From Clostridium sp. AWRP (GTDB lineage Bacteria > Bacillota > Clostridia > Clostridiales > Clostridiaceae), in assembly GCF_004006395.2 (NCBI RefSeq), contig NZ_CP029758.2:2046001-2110000 (forward strand): a stretch of DNA of 64,000 nucleotides, in the 5' to 3' direction. Below the pieces are notes generated by a model. The model did no database searches. It was not told the DNA's origin and saw only the letters and a program-made list of their open reading frames with translations. The translations under genes were made by a program, and so were the position numbers. Of the stretch, positions 9,182 through 17,988 are shown piece by piece. Every line of letters begins with the position of its first letter. The first letter of the stretch is position 1.

Positions 9182-9826
9182 ATGTTTTATTGTCCATATG
9201 CTCGTAGAATAAATAATTATTATAGGGCTAATCAAATGAATTCTTCTATTAGGGTATTTCATGCTGCACCAAATGCACCAGCTGTAGATGTTTATGCCAA
9301 TGGAAAACTTATTGTAAAAAATATTTCCTATACGGAACTCTCACAATATATTTCGGTTGCTCCCGGCAGCTACAATATTATGGTTTATCCTTCAGGACAA
9401 ATGACAAACCCTGTTATAAATACGGATTTAAATATTCCTGCAAATACTGTATTTAATGTAGCTGTAATAGGAACTCTTCCTGATATTAGTTTATATCCTA
9501 TACAAGAACCAACTACTGCTCAAAACTTTGGAAGGCCTTGTATAAGATTTGTTCATCTTTCTCCAAATGCACCAGCTGTTGATATAAAGTTGTCTGATGG
9601 CACAAAGGTATTTACTGATGTTGGTTATAAAGATATTACAGATTATGCCTGTGTTCCTACAGGAACGTATACTTTCACAGTTAGCCTTGCTGGCAGGGAC
9701 AATGTAGTATTAACTGTTCCAAATGTTAAATTGGATCCTAATAATTACTATACCTTGTATGCAGTTGGTCTGGTTGGAAAATCTCCAGTTTTAGAAGTTA
9801 TGTTAGTGCCAGAACCAAGATACTAA
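9182..9826 (+). CDS. Protein with two DUF4397 domains
   Basis: 214 residues. In-frame starts occur at 9155 and 9176, but AAGGAG at 9169-9174 fits only the ATG at 9182. Two homologous beta-sandwich repeats are plain: SIRVFHAAPNAPAVDVYANG (about residues 23-110) and CIRFVHLSPNAPAVDIKLSD (about 120-205). DUF4397 is common in clostridial surface and spore-associated proteins with no assigned reaction. There is no signal peptide. The N-terminus is short and aromatic/basic (FYCPYARRINNYY), as in some spore-coat proteins, so a spore-surface role is possible but unproven. A strong terminator follows directly. Confidence 0.85.
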   Translation: MFYCPYARRINNYYRANQMNSSIRVFHAAPNAPAVDVYANGKLIVKNISYTELSQYISVAPGSYNIMVYPSGQMTNPVINTDLNIPANTVFNVAVIGTLPDISLYPIQEPTTAQNFGRPCIRFVHLSPNAPAVDIKLSDGTKVFTDVGYKDITDYACVPTGTYTFTVSLAGRDNVVLTVPNVKLDPNNYYTLYAVGLVGKSPVLEVMLVPEPRY

Positions 9827-9827
9827 G

Positions 9828-9867
9828 TCAAAAATACTGTAGTTTTAAGTAACTGCAGTATTTTTGA
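9828..9867. terminator. Bidirectional terminator after the DUF4397 gene
   Basis: Perfect inverted repeat TCAAAAATACTG/CAGTATTTTTGA with a further TAGTT/AACT pairing at the tip; the T-rich right arm serves as U-run. Confidence 0.85.
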
Positions 9868-9874
9868 TTAAATG

Positions 9875-9997
9875 TTAAATTTGACAAATAACAACAACTA
9901 TATAAGGTATTGTTTGAGCTGGTATACTCTTTGTAGAAGCTCCATAAATTACGATTAAATTTCGATTTGCAGGATTTCCAGTAAAAGATTGATCATT
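9875..9997 (-). pseudogene. 40-codon remnant of a surface-type protein
   Basis: The minus strand reads NDQSFTGNPANRNLIVIYG through IPYIVVVICQI and then TAA. It is preceded by an in-frame TGA and has no start codon or ribosome binding site. The amino-acid pattern is coherent and resembles the end of a beta-rich coat or surface protein. It is probably the leftover 3' end of a lost gene; chance is possible. Confidence 0.3.
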
Positions 9998-10196
9998 TCA
10001 AAAAAGAGATATGTAAATTATGTGATAATTACATAAATAAGATATTATTACATATGATTTTGCAGGAGAAAATAAAAATATCCAATTCATTTCATGTAGA
10101 AATTAAGCATAAAAATATTCGCAATTCTATGCAAAAATATGAAAATTGTGGTATAATTTTATATTATTTAATAAAAATTGTAATAGAGGTGATGTT

Positions 10197-10931
10197 GTGG
10201 AAACTTTATGCAGTACATGTAGTTTACGTAATGATATAGAAAAACATAGAATTATGTTGAATAACTTAATAGCTAAAAAAGAGTATAAATTGCTTGATGA
10301 AGAAATTATTAATTTAAGTAAATATTTGGACGAATTAGTTTATAGATGTGTATTTTGCAATAAAAGTTTAGAATATATTTCTAAACTAAATTTAAAAAAC
10401 GTATTTGGAATGCATTCAACTTTTTATTATTATGGATACCAGCATCTTTTTACTAGTCTGTATTTTTATATAACTGCAGGTATCAACAATAATGAACTTA
10501 TATATGTTTCTATGGAAAAAAGTCTTTACAATAAATTATTGGCTTTTTTGAAAGTTAATAAGGTTTCTGTTGAACATATTAAGTTTAATAGTGTAGAAAA
10601 ACTAATTAAAGGTAATAGATATGGTGGCTTAATTGAATTAAAACATCAAATTAATAAAGCACTTTTAAGTAATGAAGTTAAAAAATATAGTGGCATAAGA
10701 TGGATTGGACAACCCTCTTATGCTATTAAAATCACTTCTCAAAATGACTTTTTAGCTTTTGAAACAAATCTAACTGAAGGTGTATACAATACTAAAGCAT
10801 CCATACTTTGCATATATGATGCTTATGATTATATGAATAAAGGAGAGTTTATAAATAAAACAGTAATAGAAAAATCTTTACTTACCCATTCTTATATTTT
10901 AAAAAATTCATTTTTAGAGGAGATAGGTTAG
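10197..10931 (+). CDS. Spo0E-like domain fused to a MEDS sensor domain
   Basis: 244 residues from a GTG start behind AGAGGTGAT; TATAAT at 10152-10157 is a likely -10. The N-terminus has a CxxC (LCSTCSLRND), then IEKHRIMLNNLIAKKEYKLL and DEEIINLSKYLDELV. This matches the two-helix Spo0E family, which dephosphorylates Spo0A-P, with the SQELD signature present as SKYLD. A second CxxC (RCVFCNK) leads into about 170 residues (MHSTFYYYGYQHLFTSLYFY, NNELIYVSMEKSLYNKLLAF, LSILCIYDAYD-like) that resemble the MEDS sensor found in DcmR-type regulators. I infer a ligand-tuned brake on sporulation. Confidence 0.6.
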   Translation: METLCSTCSLRNDIEKHRIMLNNLIAKKEYKLLDEEIINLSKYLDELVYRCVFCNKSLEYISKLNLKNVFGMHSTFYYYGYQHLFTSLYFYITAGINNNELIYVSMEKSLYNKLLAFLKVNKVSVEHIKFNSVEKLIKGNRYGGLIELKHQINKALLSNEVKKYSGIRWIGQPSYAIKITSQNDFLAFETNLTEGVYNTKASILCIYDAYDYMNKGEFINKTVIEKSLLTHSYILKNSFLEEIG

Positions 10932-11091
10932 GGAAAAAAATAATAATCTATGATACCCCCATTTATTAAGTTGGTATACACAGTATAAAATTCCATTAAT
11001 ATGGTGTACAGGAATGAACATACTTCTTCAAATTATACATATTGTGTTCGATAACTTAATTGATATTTAATTGATATTGGGGGGATATAAA

Positions 11092-12996
11092 TTGAAAAAA
11101 ATACATATTTTATTTTGTTTTCTATTTATAATGTTTTTTATGGCAGTGCAAGATGCAGCAGCAGCTCCATCCAATATCAGATTTGGTGGAATAAGCAGAT
11201 ATGAAACTTCAGTAAATGTTTCACAAAATAATTTTCAAAAATCAGAGTATGTAGTTTTAGTTTCAGGAGAAAATTTTCCAGATGCTATTTCTGCAGCACC
11301 TCTTGCAAAAAAGTATAATGCACCTATTTTAATAACAGAAGGTACTAATTTAAATTCTAATGTAGATGAAGAAATTAAAAGATTAGGAGCTAAAAATGTT
11401 TTTATAGTAGGTGGTATAGGAGCAGTCTCTAAAACTATTGAAGAACAATTAACTGCCCTTAATATCCAGGTTACTCGTATAAGTGGACAAGACAGATATG
11501 AAACGAGCACTAAGGTGGCAGAAAGTATAGGCACAGGTAATGGAATAGTGATAGCTTCAGGAGAAAATTTTCCAGATGCTTTATCTATAGCTTCTATAGC
11601 AGCGGCAAAACAAATGCCAATACTTCTTACACCAGCTAAAATATTACCTGATAGTGTTAAAGATTATATAAGTAATAATAGTATTTCTAAAAGTTATGTA
11701 GTTGGTGGTATTAATGTAATAAATGCTAATGTTGTTAAAGATTTACCTAATATGAAAAGGCTTAGTGGAATAGATAGATATGAAACAAATTCAAATGTAA
11801 TAAATGAATTTTTGGGAGATTTTAATTTTAACAATCTATATTTAGCATATGGAGGAGATTTCCCGGATGCTTTATGTGGTTCAGCTGCAGCAGCAAAGGA
11901 CTTTGCCCCTATTGTTTTAGTTAGCAAAAGTTACACAAGGGCACAGTTTTTAATTAGATCAAAGATAGATTCAATATCTTCATTAAAGATATTAGGTGGT
12001 ACATTTGCTATGCCAGATGCTTTAGTACAGTCTATTTTGTATCCAAATAAAACTGTATTAGGGTATACTACTTATTATTATGTAGGAGATAGTTCTTCCT
12101 ATAATTCTTTAGTAAATCATTCACAGGCAATAGATTCAATTGCTACAGATACTTATATTATGGATAGTACAGGTAATATAAAAGGTTTAGTACCACATAA
12201 TCAGGTAAGCTATGCAAATGATAACAAAATTAAGACATATGCCATGATAACAAATAGTTTTAATGCAGATACAGCAAAAGGTGTACTGGAAAATTCAACA
12301 AATAGGCAAAAACTTATAGATAATATATTACAAAATTTAAAAGCAAACAATTATAAAGGTGTAAATATTGACATAGAGAATGTTTACTATTATGATAGAA
12401 GTTATTTTACCACATTTATGAGCGAACTATATAATACACTGAATCCACAGGGATTTGAAGTCACAATAGCGCTTCCTGCTAAAACAAGTGATAGTATGTG
12501 GCAGAGCTGGATTGGAGCTTATGATTATGCTGAGATTGCAAAGGTTTCAGATAAGATTGTATTGATGACTTATGATGAACATTGGTCTGGCGGAGAACCT
12601 GGTGCCATAGCATCTATAGGATGGGTTCAAAATGTAATAAATTATGCAATAACAGTTATTCCTAGAGATAAAATACTATTGGGATTAGCAGCCTATGCTT
12701 ATGATTGGCCATCAAATGGAGCAAAAGCAAAATCTTATGGCATAAGTCAAGCATATAATACGGCTTCACAAAATGGTGCACAGGTTAAATGGGATTCTGC
12801 AGCTAAAAGTCCATACTTCAATTATACTGATAGTTCAGGCATATATCACACTGTATATTTTGAAAATAGTACAAGCATCTCATATAAACTTGATATTGTA
12901 AATAATTATGATTTGGGTGGAGTTTCTATATGGAGATTAGGATTGGAGAATTCTGATTACTGGGAAACTATTAGTAATAAATTTAACAGATACTAA
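11092..12996 (+). CDS. CWB2-anchored family 18 glycoside hydrolase (SleL/YaaH-like)
   Basis: 634 residues. GGGGGG at 11079-11084 points to the TTG at 11092 rather than the one at 11071. A signal peptide (KKIHILFCFLFIMFFMAVQ, cleavage after AAA) is followed by three CWB2 repeats (about residues 25-315). From about residue 330 a GH18 domain follows, with GVNIDIENV carrying Asp427 and the catalytic Glu429, then VLMTYDEHWSGG and LLGLAAYAYDW. GH18 enzymes of this type hydrolyse N-acetylglucosaminyl bonds in peptidoglycan or spore cortex. The exported, wall-bound design suggests vegetative wall turnover or mother-cell lysis rather than a spore-resident enzyme. Confidence 0.9.
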   Translation: MKKIHILFCFLFIMFFMAVQDAAAAPSNIRFGGISRYETSVNVSQNNFQKSEYVVLVSGENFPDAISAAPLAKKYNAPILITEGTNLNSNVDEEIKRLGAKNVFIVGGIGAVSKTIEEQLTALNIQVTRISGQDRYETSTKVAESIGTGNGIVIASGENFPDALSIASIAAAKQMPILLTPAKILPDSVKDYISNNSISKSYVVGGINVINANVVKDLPNMKRLSGIDRYETNSNVINEFLGDFNFNNLYLAYGGDFPDALCGSAAAAKDFAPIVLVSKSYTRAQFLIRSKIDSISSLKILGGTFAMPDALVQSILYPNKTVLGYTTYYYVGDSSSYNSLVNHSQAIDSIATDTYIMDSTGNIKGLVPHNQVSYANDNKIKTYAMITNSFNADTAKGVLENSTNRQKLIDNILQNLKANNYKGVNIDIENVYYYDRSYFTTFMSELYNTLNPQGFEVTIALPAKTSDSMWQSWIGAYDYAEIAKVSDKIVLMTYDEHWSGGEPGAIASIGWVQNVINYAITVIPRDKILLGLAAYAYDWPSNGAKAKSYGISQAYNTASQNGAQVKWDSAAKSPYFNYTDSSGIYHTVYFENSTSISYKLDIVNNYDLGGVSIWRLGLENSDYWETISNKFNRY

Positions 12997-13087
12997 GTAA
13001 ATTTTCTATTTGTTAAAACAATGAACTATTTTTTGGGAATAAATGCTATGAGAAAGGCAAATAAAATGAACACTTTAACATATAGTT

Positions 13088-13116
13088 AGACCTGTCTTTT
13101 ATAAATAAACAGGTCT
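13088..13116. terminator. Terminator after the CWB2-GH18 gene
   Basis: AGACCTGT/ACAGGTCT stem with a 13-base loop, about 90 bases after the stop; the U-run is weak. Confidence 0.5.
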
Positions 13117-13150
13117 GCTATTACTAATATCTATACTGGTTTATATTAAA

Positions 13151-13182
13151 GAGGAAATGTTAGCGAGGCTGAACGTTTCCTC
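13151..13182. terminator. Hairpin between convergent genes
   Basis: GAGGAAA-T-GTT pairs with AAC-G-TTTCCTC. It lies between the plus-strand GH18 gene and the minus-strand gene ending at 13225 and can serve the latter. Confidence 0.55.
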
Positions 13183-13224
13183 CAATAAAGTTTGATTTTA
13201 CAAATATAATCTACTGTTATTAGT

Positions 13225-14448
13225 TTACTGAGGTGGTAGTTTACTAATTTCATAATTTAAAGATTCTTGTACACTTTGAACTGTAGGGTAACCTGATACA
13301 GGGCGATCGTCAATCATGCCTTGCAGTACAATTGTTTGATTTGCAGGAATCAATCCATTAAATACAGTGAGGTCTAATCCAAGGTCGGGATTTGTGATAG
13401 CTGCTTCCATTCCAGTTGTAGCTGATGCTGTATTGACATCGCTTAAAGCTGGATTTATCAGATTATTTTCACCAATCCTTATGATTAAGATTGAGGCACT
13501 TACGCCGTTGGTTGCTGTACCACCTGCATTATTGACAAGATTTATACTGGAAGCACTTGTATGATTTCTTAGTGTTAATATATCACCGGCGTTACCAGAT
13601 AATACAGCTATACCTGTATTATCTCCATAACATGAAGCAGATGGAGCTGGAGTTGGAACTGTTATGCCATATATTGTACCTGGAACAAGGTTATTGTTTT
13701 TAAATACTGCAAATTGATTTGAAAGATTTCCTGTAACTCTGAATAATACAGCATAAAATCCGGAATTTTTTATATTTATATTTTTTGAATTTATACTATG
13801 GGTAATTCCCGATAATGATCCATTTGTATTAAAAGGAATATCTGCTTCAACTCCAATACTTTGTGTTCCCGTATTGAATATATAGGCATGGTCAGGTAAA
13901 AGTGTTGAAGTTTTGGTGTATTCTATCTTTAAAAATGGTTTTTGATTTGGAAATGACCAATTGGTAGAGAAATATCCAATTACGGAATTTGTAATATTTT
14001 CCACTCCTTTTAATGTTATCCCATAATTTAAAGATGGAGTATTTATCCAATTAATAACTACATTAGTTATATCTATGCTGATATAGTTGCTAACATCTGC
14101 ATCTGTTACATTTATAGAGTAAGGAGTTGCTGCTATATTAGGTGCGTTGTTCCAGGTAACGGTGTCTTGAGAAAAATCAGATGAATTAGTTGATACAGTT
14201 ACATTTTGTGGTGACAGCAGCGAATCGGGTTTGTCTTTTCTATATACAAATAATTCCAAAGAGGCGCTTGTTACTGTATTGCCCGGAGGAATTAAACCTG
14301 ATAAATTAAATTTGAACAAAGTTCTATATTTATATGAAAGTTCATCTTCAGTTCCGGTAAATAAAAGAGCAGAACTTCCAAAATTTGTGCCTGAATTTAG
14401 AGAATATATATAAGCATTATCACTAGGTGAAACTTGTATGACAGTCAT
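13225..14448 (-). CDS. DNRLRE-domain protein with BclA-like C-terminal domain (spore surface)
   Basis: 407 residues. The start is the ATG at 14448, eight bases after AAAGGAG; the GTG six bases further out is too close to that site. Residues about 5-175 form a DNRLRE domain (DNAYIYSLNSGTNFGSS, RTLFKFNLSGLIPPG, ISIDITNVVINWINTP). Residues about 185-325 (HAYIFNTGTQSIGVEADIPF through GVSASILIIRIG) resemble the jelly-roll C-terminal domain of exosporium glycoprotein BclA. A short C-terminal segment follows. There is no signal peptide, as expected for a mother-cell protein assembled onto the spore. Its promoter (14507-14533) has the sigma-K form. Confidence 0.8.
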   Translation of the reverse strand: MTVIQVSPSDNAYIYSLNSGTNFGSSALLFTGTEDELSYKYRTLFKFNLSGLIPPGNTVTSASLELFVYRKDKPDSLLSPQNVTVSTNSSDFSQDTVTWNNAPNIAATPYSINVTDADVSNYISIDITNVVINWINTPSLNYGITLKGVENITNSVIGYFSTNWSFPNQKPFLKIEYTKTSTLLPDHAYIFNTGTQSIGVEADIPFNTNGSLSGITHSINSKNINIKNSGFYAVLFRVTGNLSNQFAVFKNNNLVPGTIYGITVPTPAPSASCYGDNTGIAVLSGNAGDILTLRNHTSASSINLVNNAGGTATNGVSASILIIRIGENNLINPALSDVNTASATTGMEAAITNPDLGLDLTVFNGLIPANQTIVLQGMIDDRPVSGYPTVQSVQESLNYEISKLPPQ

Positions 14449-14506
14449 AATCACATCTCCTTTTTATTTTCTTTTGTCTTAAATTAGAACTTTTTAAGGC
14501 CTAATA

Positions 14507-14533
14507 TAGCATATGTATGCACACAAGAGTTGT
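14507..14533 (-). promoter_or_regulatory. Sigma-K-type promoter of the DNRLRE/BclA-like gene
   Basis: Minus strand: AAACA (-35 AC at 14532-14533), exactly 16 bp, then CATATGCTA (14507-14515), matching mACm / CATANNNTA. Confidence 0.65.
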
Positions 14534-14541
14534 TTACAAAA

Positions 14542-14565
14542 CAACTCAAGGTTTCCCTTGAGTTG
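14542..14565 (-). terminator. Terminator of the DUF4489 gene
   Basis: Perfect 10-bp stem CAACTCAAGG/CCTTGAGTTG with a 4-base loop, directly downstream of the minus-strand gene ending at 14583. Confidence 0.75.
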
Positions 14566-14582
14566 TTTATTTGATAAATATA

Positions 14583-15119
14583 TTAATTTTGGCAACATGA
14601 ATTTGAAGATGTAACTATTGCTCCAAGTAGTGCATTATTGATTGCAAGAGTTCCAGTTGTAGCTGCACTGGTAACAGTTGCAACTACTGTATAAGTGCAG
14701 CAGCCATTGAAGCAGCTGCAGTCGCAGTCACAAACGAAGAAAGAAAAAGTTTGACTAAAAATTAGAGCGGCTTCTGAAAAAGCCCATGCAGGTCCAATTG
14801 GAGTAGGCGTAATCTGGTTGCCGCATTGTTTAAATACTTGAAAACTTAAAGAACCTGTAAAAGCAGCTGCTGCAACAGGATTGCTTGCAAATTCAAGTTT
14901 TATGCATGGATTTTTTAAACGACGGGTATCTAATGTTAAGGAAGCAAGGGTAAAATCTCTTGCTGTAGTAGTTGCAGCTATAACAGGTATTGTAATTGAA
15001 TTAGGGCACCCGCATTTTATAATGGTGGCAGCTATTTTTTGGCTTTTACAAGGATCATAATTTTCCTTGGAGCAAGGATCACAATCGTCTTTATAATAAT
15101 ATCTTGACATAGAATTCAT
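14583..15119 (-). CDS. Cysteine-rich DUF4489-like probable spore protein
   Basis: 178 residues. AAAAGGAGG precedes the ATG at 15119, so the further in-frame codons up to 15191 are not used. The N-terminus is rich in Cys, Asp and Tyr (SRYYYKDDCDPCSKENYDPC). The middle (KCGCPNSITIPVI, SLTLDTRRLKNPCIKLEFAS) fits the clostridial DUF4489 family, and the C-terminus carries CDCDCSCFNGCC and ends SCCQN. Many free cysteines suggest disulfide cross-linking in an outer spore layer (inference). A sigma-K-type promoter lies upstream. Confidence 0.7.
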   Translation of the reverse strand: MNSMSRYYYKDDCDPCSKENYDPCKSQKIAATIIKCGCPNSITIPVIAATTTARDFTLASLTLDTRRLKNPCIKLEFASNPVAAAAFTGSLSFQVFKQCGNQITPTPIGPAWAFSEAALIFSQTFSFFVCDCDCSCFNGCCTYTVVATVTSAATTGTLAINNALLGAIVTSSNSCCQN

Positions 15120-15212
15120 GGATAAAATCCTCCTTTTTATATTAAAAAATGAAATAAGTTGATTAAAAATAACATCAAAACATATTGGCAATCTTGCTAT
15201 TATCTTCTACTA

Positions 15213-15239
15213 TAATATATGATTTCATTAAAAAATGGT
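15213..15239 (-). promoter_or_regulatory. Sigma-K-type promoter of the DUF4489-like gene
   Basis: Minus strand: CACC (-35 AC at 15238-15239), 16 bp, then CATATATTA (15213-15221). Confidence 0.65.
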
Positions 15240-15294
15240 GATGATAGTTTTTGCAATTTATTTGTTTTATGATAGTGCTGTTCTATCATTTTTA

Positions 15295-16077
15295 TTATTC
15301 CATGTGATTTTTGTCGAAATCATCATTTAAATTTTCTTTGTTACAATAGGAAAATAGCGGCTCTAAATTTTGATCAGGATAGAATTTTGGAATAGGAGAT
15401 TTTTCGAATATTTCACGTGGATTTTCTTTAGCATTTTCTCCAGAAGCTTCTTTTGGAATGACGCTGTAACTGTAAGCTGGTATAAGAAGCTGCACAACAA
15501 ATTCGCTTTTTACAACAATATAATATCCTAAAGTTATATCAAGTACGTAATTACCATCGCTATCTTTAATAAGTTTACCGTCTAATGCATTTGCAACCAT
15601 TTCCAAATTAATAATATTGGAATCCTGATCTTTGGATTTGATATTGCTATAAGCTTCGGACACCGGATCAGGACAATATAAACTTTCTATACAATCTGTT
15701 CTATTAATTTCATAAAATTCACTCTTATTTACACCATTAATATCTACATAATCGGCGTAAAATGAAATTATATAAGAAAGAATTATTTTTTTAAAACCTT
15801 CTTTCTTTTTTAGAGGAATTTTATCTATAGAAATTAATTTTATATTAAAATCTCTGGAGTCTATATATCTTTTTGGATCGACAATGACGTTGCTCCTTAA
15901 TTCACAATCTGTTTTATCTGTATCTGGTCCTTCACTGTATACAAGACATTTTTTGATTAAGCATTGATCAAATATTTTTGGAACTTCAATACAAACAAGT
16001 TCGGAAGGATCAGGTAATTGTCCTTGTTTGTTTACAAGACCAGGTCGTGGCTCAAATTTATTAAAATTAATGGACAT
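15295..16077 (-). CDS. Putative spore-surface protein, paralogue of the gene at 17989
   Basis: 260 residues, start supported by AAAAGGAGG. It is strongly related along its whole length to the 17989-18813 product. Shared stretches include FNKFxPRPGxVNKQGxLPDPSELVC, FDQCLIKKCL, EGPDT, TDCELRSN, SFYADY, ITLGYYIVVK and KFYPxQNLEPLF. The middle (strand-rich IIISFYADYVD followed by YEINRTD) recalls the SPOCS/DUF3794 fold of clostridial coat proteins, but the match is loose. Two conserved cysteines lie near residues 38 and 43. The sigma-K-type promoter and neighbours argue for a late mother-cell protein. Confidence 0.65.
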   Translation of the reverse strand: MSINFNKFEPRPGLVNKQGQLPDPSELVCIEVPKIFDQCLIKKCLVYSEGPDTDKTDCELRSNVIVDPKRYIDSRDFNIKLISIDKIPLKKKEGFKKIILSYIISFYADYVDINGVNKSEFYEINRTDCIESLYCPDPVSEAYSNIKSKDQDSNIINLEMVANALDGKLIKDSDGNYVLDITLGYYIVVKSEFVVQLLIPAYSYSVIPKEASGENAKENPREIFEKSPIPKFYPDQNLEPLFSYCNKENLNDDFDKNHME

Positions 16078-16132
16078 AAATTATCCTCCTTTTAAATATT
16101 AATATAATAGAAAAATATATAATTATCACTTA

Positions 16133-16159
16133 TATATTATGTTTTATTGATATAATTGT
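16133..16159 (-). promoter_or_regulatory. Sigma-K-type promoter of the 15295-16077 gene
   Basis: Minus strand: TCACA (-35 AC at 16158-16159), 16 bp, then CATAATATA (16133-16141). It is identical in -10 and spacing to the promoter of the paralogue. Confidence 0.7.
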
Positions 16160-16202
16160 GATTTAATAAATTTTTTTATGGAAATAAAAGAGGTGAAATA
16201 AT

Positions 16203-17666
16203 ATGGAAAATAATTATCCGTGGGTTTTTATTAGCAGTGATAATAATATGTGGAAAGTTTATTTAAATAGTTCAAGTGAATTGATGTATAAAATAATATA
16301 TGAGAATGGCAAATGGACAGAGGAAAAACTTATTGATACTAATGTAGTTGAGTTTTCTATATGCGTACAAGACCAAACTATCCATATAGTATATGCAAAT
16401 AAAAAATATGAATTGAGATATTGTACTAGAAAAGATGAAAAGTGGTTTGGAGAAAAAATTTGTGATATACAAAAAAATAATTTTGAAATACAAACTTTAA
16501 AAGCTTTGATTTCACAGGATAAAATGCATTTATTTTATTTGCTTAAATCAAAGGGTGGTAGTAAGCGTGGAATTTTAAGACATTGTATATGGGATGGAAA
16601 AAAAGTAAAGCAGTATAATATACAATATATTGTTTTGTCAGACAGAATTAAGACATATTATCAAGTTTATGCTGAAGAAAAAAATTTAATCAAAATTTTT
16701 TTCGCTTCAAATAATAAAGATGAGCTTTCTCTTGGTTATTCTGAATATAAGGATGGATTATGGACAGATTCAAAGAGACTTTATGGGATTCACGGCAGCA
16801 ATGTAACATTTAAAGTTCTAAAAACTCACTATACTATAAATATAATCAACAAGATGAAAGAGAATTTTACATATTCATTGGAGCATGTATGTATCGAAGA
16901 AGATACTATGAATATGAAAAGTTATAAAATCTATGAAGGAAAAGAGGAGCCTGTTGAACCAATTATATTTTCGGTAGATGGTATTTTATTTACTTCTTGG
17001 CTTAAAGAAAATAATGTATTTTGTTCAAAATATAATCTAGATAAGTGGGAAACGCCTATTGAAATTAATAAAGATTTAAAAGAACCAATTAATGCATATG
17101 TTTTTTTGAACAACAAAAAGTTAAATGATGCTTATATAGTATATGGAATAGAAAATACCAGTTTAAAAATTATCTCTTTTAAAGAAATTTCAAAAAATAC
17201 AGTTAAAGCATTAAGCAAAGAAAAATCTGATATGTCTAATTATGATGAATATGTTGAGAAACTAAAACAAAAATCAAAAAACATATATTATGAAAATAAT
17301 ATTCTTAAAGAAAAAATAGATTTTTTAAATAAGGAAATAAAAGAAAAAAAGCTTAGTATAAATGAATATGAAAATAGGCTTATAAAAATTGGGGGAGAAA
17401 AAAAGATATTGAAAGAAAATTACGATTTTTTTATACAGGTGAAGAAAAATATACAAAAAGAACTTGAAAATACAAAAGAACAATTGGAAAATTATAAACT
17501 GTTCATTAATAAATTACAAAATAGTTTGGATAAGAAGGAAAAGAACAATAATAGATTGAAACAAGAAATTACTTATTTAATGAATGAAAATTTAAAAGTT
17601 AAACAGGAATTGAAACTTGAAAAAAATAAATCTATTGTAGATAAATTATTTAAGAAGAAAGAATAA
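16203..17666 (+). CDS. Beta-propeller-like protein with C-terminal coiled coil
   Basis: 487 residues; GAGGTG lies seven bases before the ATG. Residues 1-335 show repeated strand motifs of about 50 residues (WVFISSDNNMWKVYL, ENGKWTEEKLIDTN, YRCTRKDEKWFGEKI-type, KDGLWTDSKRLYG), as in a six- or seven-bladed propeller. Residues about 345-487 are an uninterrupted Lys/Glu-rich coiled coil. It has no signal peptide or membrane segment. It is divergent from a sigma-K-type gene inside the spore island, so a scaffold or coat role is plausible. No family was recognised, and I could not find a sigma-K-type promoter before it. Confidence 0.65.
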   Translation: MENNYPWVFISSDNNMWKVYLNSSSELMYKIIYENGKWTEEKLIDTNVVEFSICVQDQTIHIVYANKKYELRYCTRKDEKWFGEKICDIQKNNFEIQTLKALISQDKMHLFYLLKSKGGSKRGILRHCIWDGKKVKQYNIQYIVLSDRIKTYYQVYAEEKNLIKIFFASNNKDELSLGYSEYKDGLWTDSKRLYGIHGSNVTFKVLKTHYTINIINKMKENFTYSLEHVCIEEDTMNMKSYKIYEGKEEPVEPIIFSVDGILFTSWLKENNVFCSKYNLDKWETPIEINKDLKEPINAYVFLNNKKLNDAYIVYGIENTSLKIISFKEISKNTVKALSKEKSDMSNYDEYVEKLKQKSKNIYYENNILKEKIDFLNKEIKEKKLSINEYENRLIKIGGEKKILKENYDFFIQVKKNIQKELENTKEQLENYKLFINKLQNSLDKKEKNNNRLKQEITYLMNENLKVKQELKLEKNKSIVDKLFKKKE

Positions 17667-17670
17667 AATA

Positions 17671-17708
17671 AATCCACCTAGAGTTTAAAGTCCTAGGTGG
17701 ATTTTTTA
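17671..17708 (+). terminator. Terminator after the coiled-coil gene
   Basis: AATCCACCTAG/CTAGGTGGATT stem followed by TTTTTT, beginning four bases after the stop. Confidence 0.9.
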
Positions 17709-17988
17709 GTAATGCATAATATCTGTAATCCCATCTTTATTTGAATGCCATTTAACATTGTGGTGATTAATACCATTTTTTATATTAGTTTGAGTGTATC
17801 TAATCATAAGGATAAAAAATGCTCTGTTGGAGAATTACATGGTAAGTTTGATTTTGAAAATAATTTACACATGATCCATAATGATTGTTTTTACTCTATT
17901 ATGAATATTATAATAAGTAAAGTTAAAATTTAGTGTTATTTTGAAATAAGCTTTTATCCATAAATTTACTTGTGCACTAGATTTTCAA

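Noticed and set aside
10054..10239. 61-codon frame overlapping the Spo0E-like gene start
   Set aside because: Runs through the likely promoter and has no ribosome binding site; the overlapping GTG-start gene explains the region.
16100..16202. Sigma-K promoter for the plus-strand coiled-coil gene
   Set aside because: No CATANNNTA with an AC 16-17 bp upstream on this strand; the visible promoter belongs to the divergent gene.
17745..17933. 62-codon plus-strand frame after the coiled-coil gene
   Set aside because: No ribosome binding site, starts just after a strong terminator, no coherent protein pattern.
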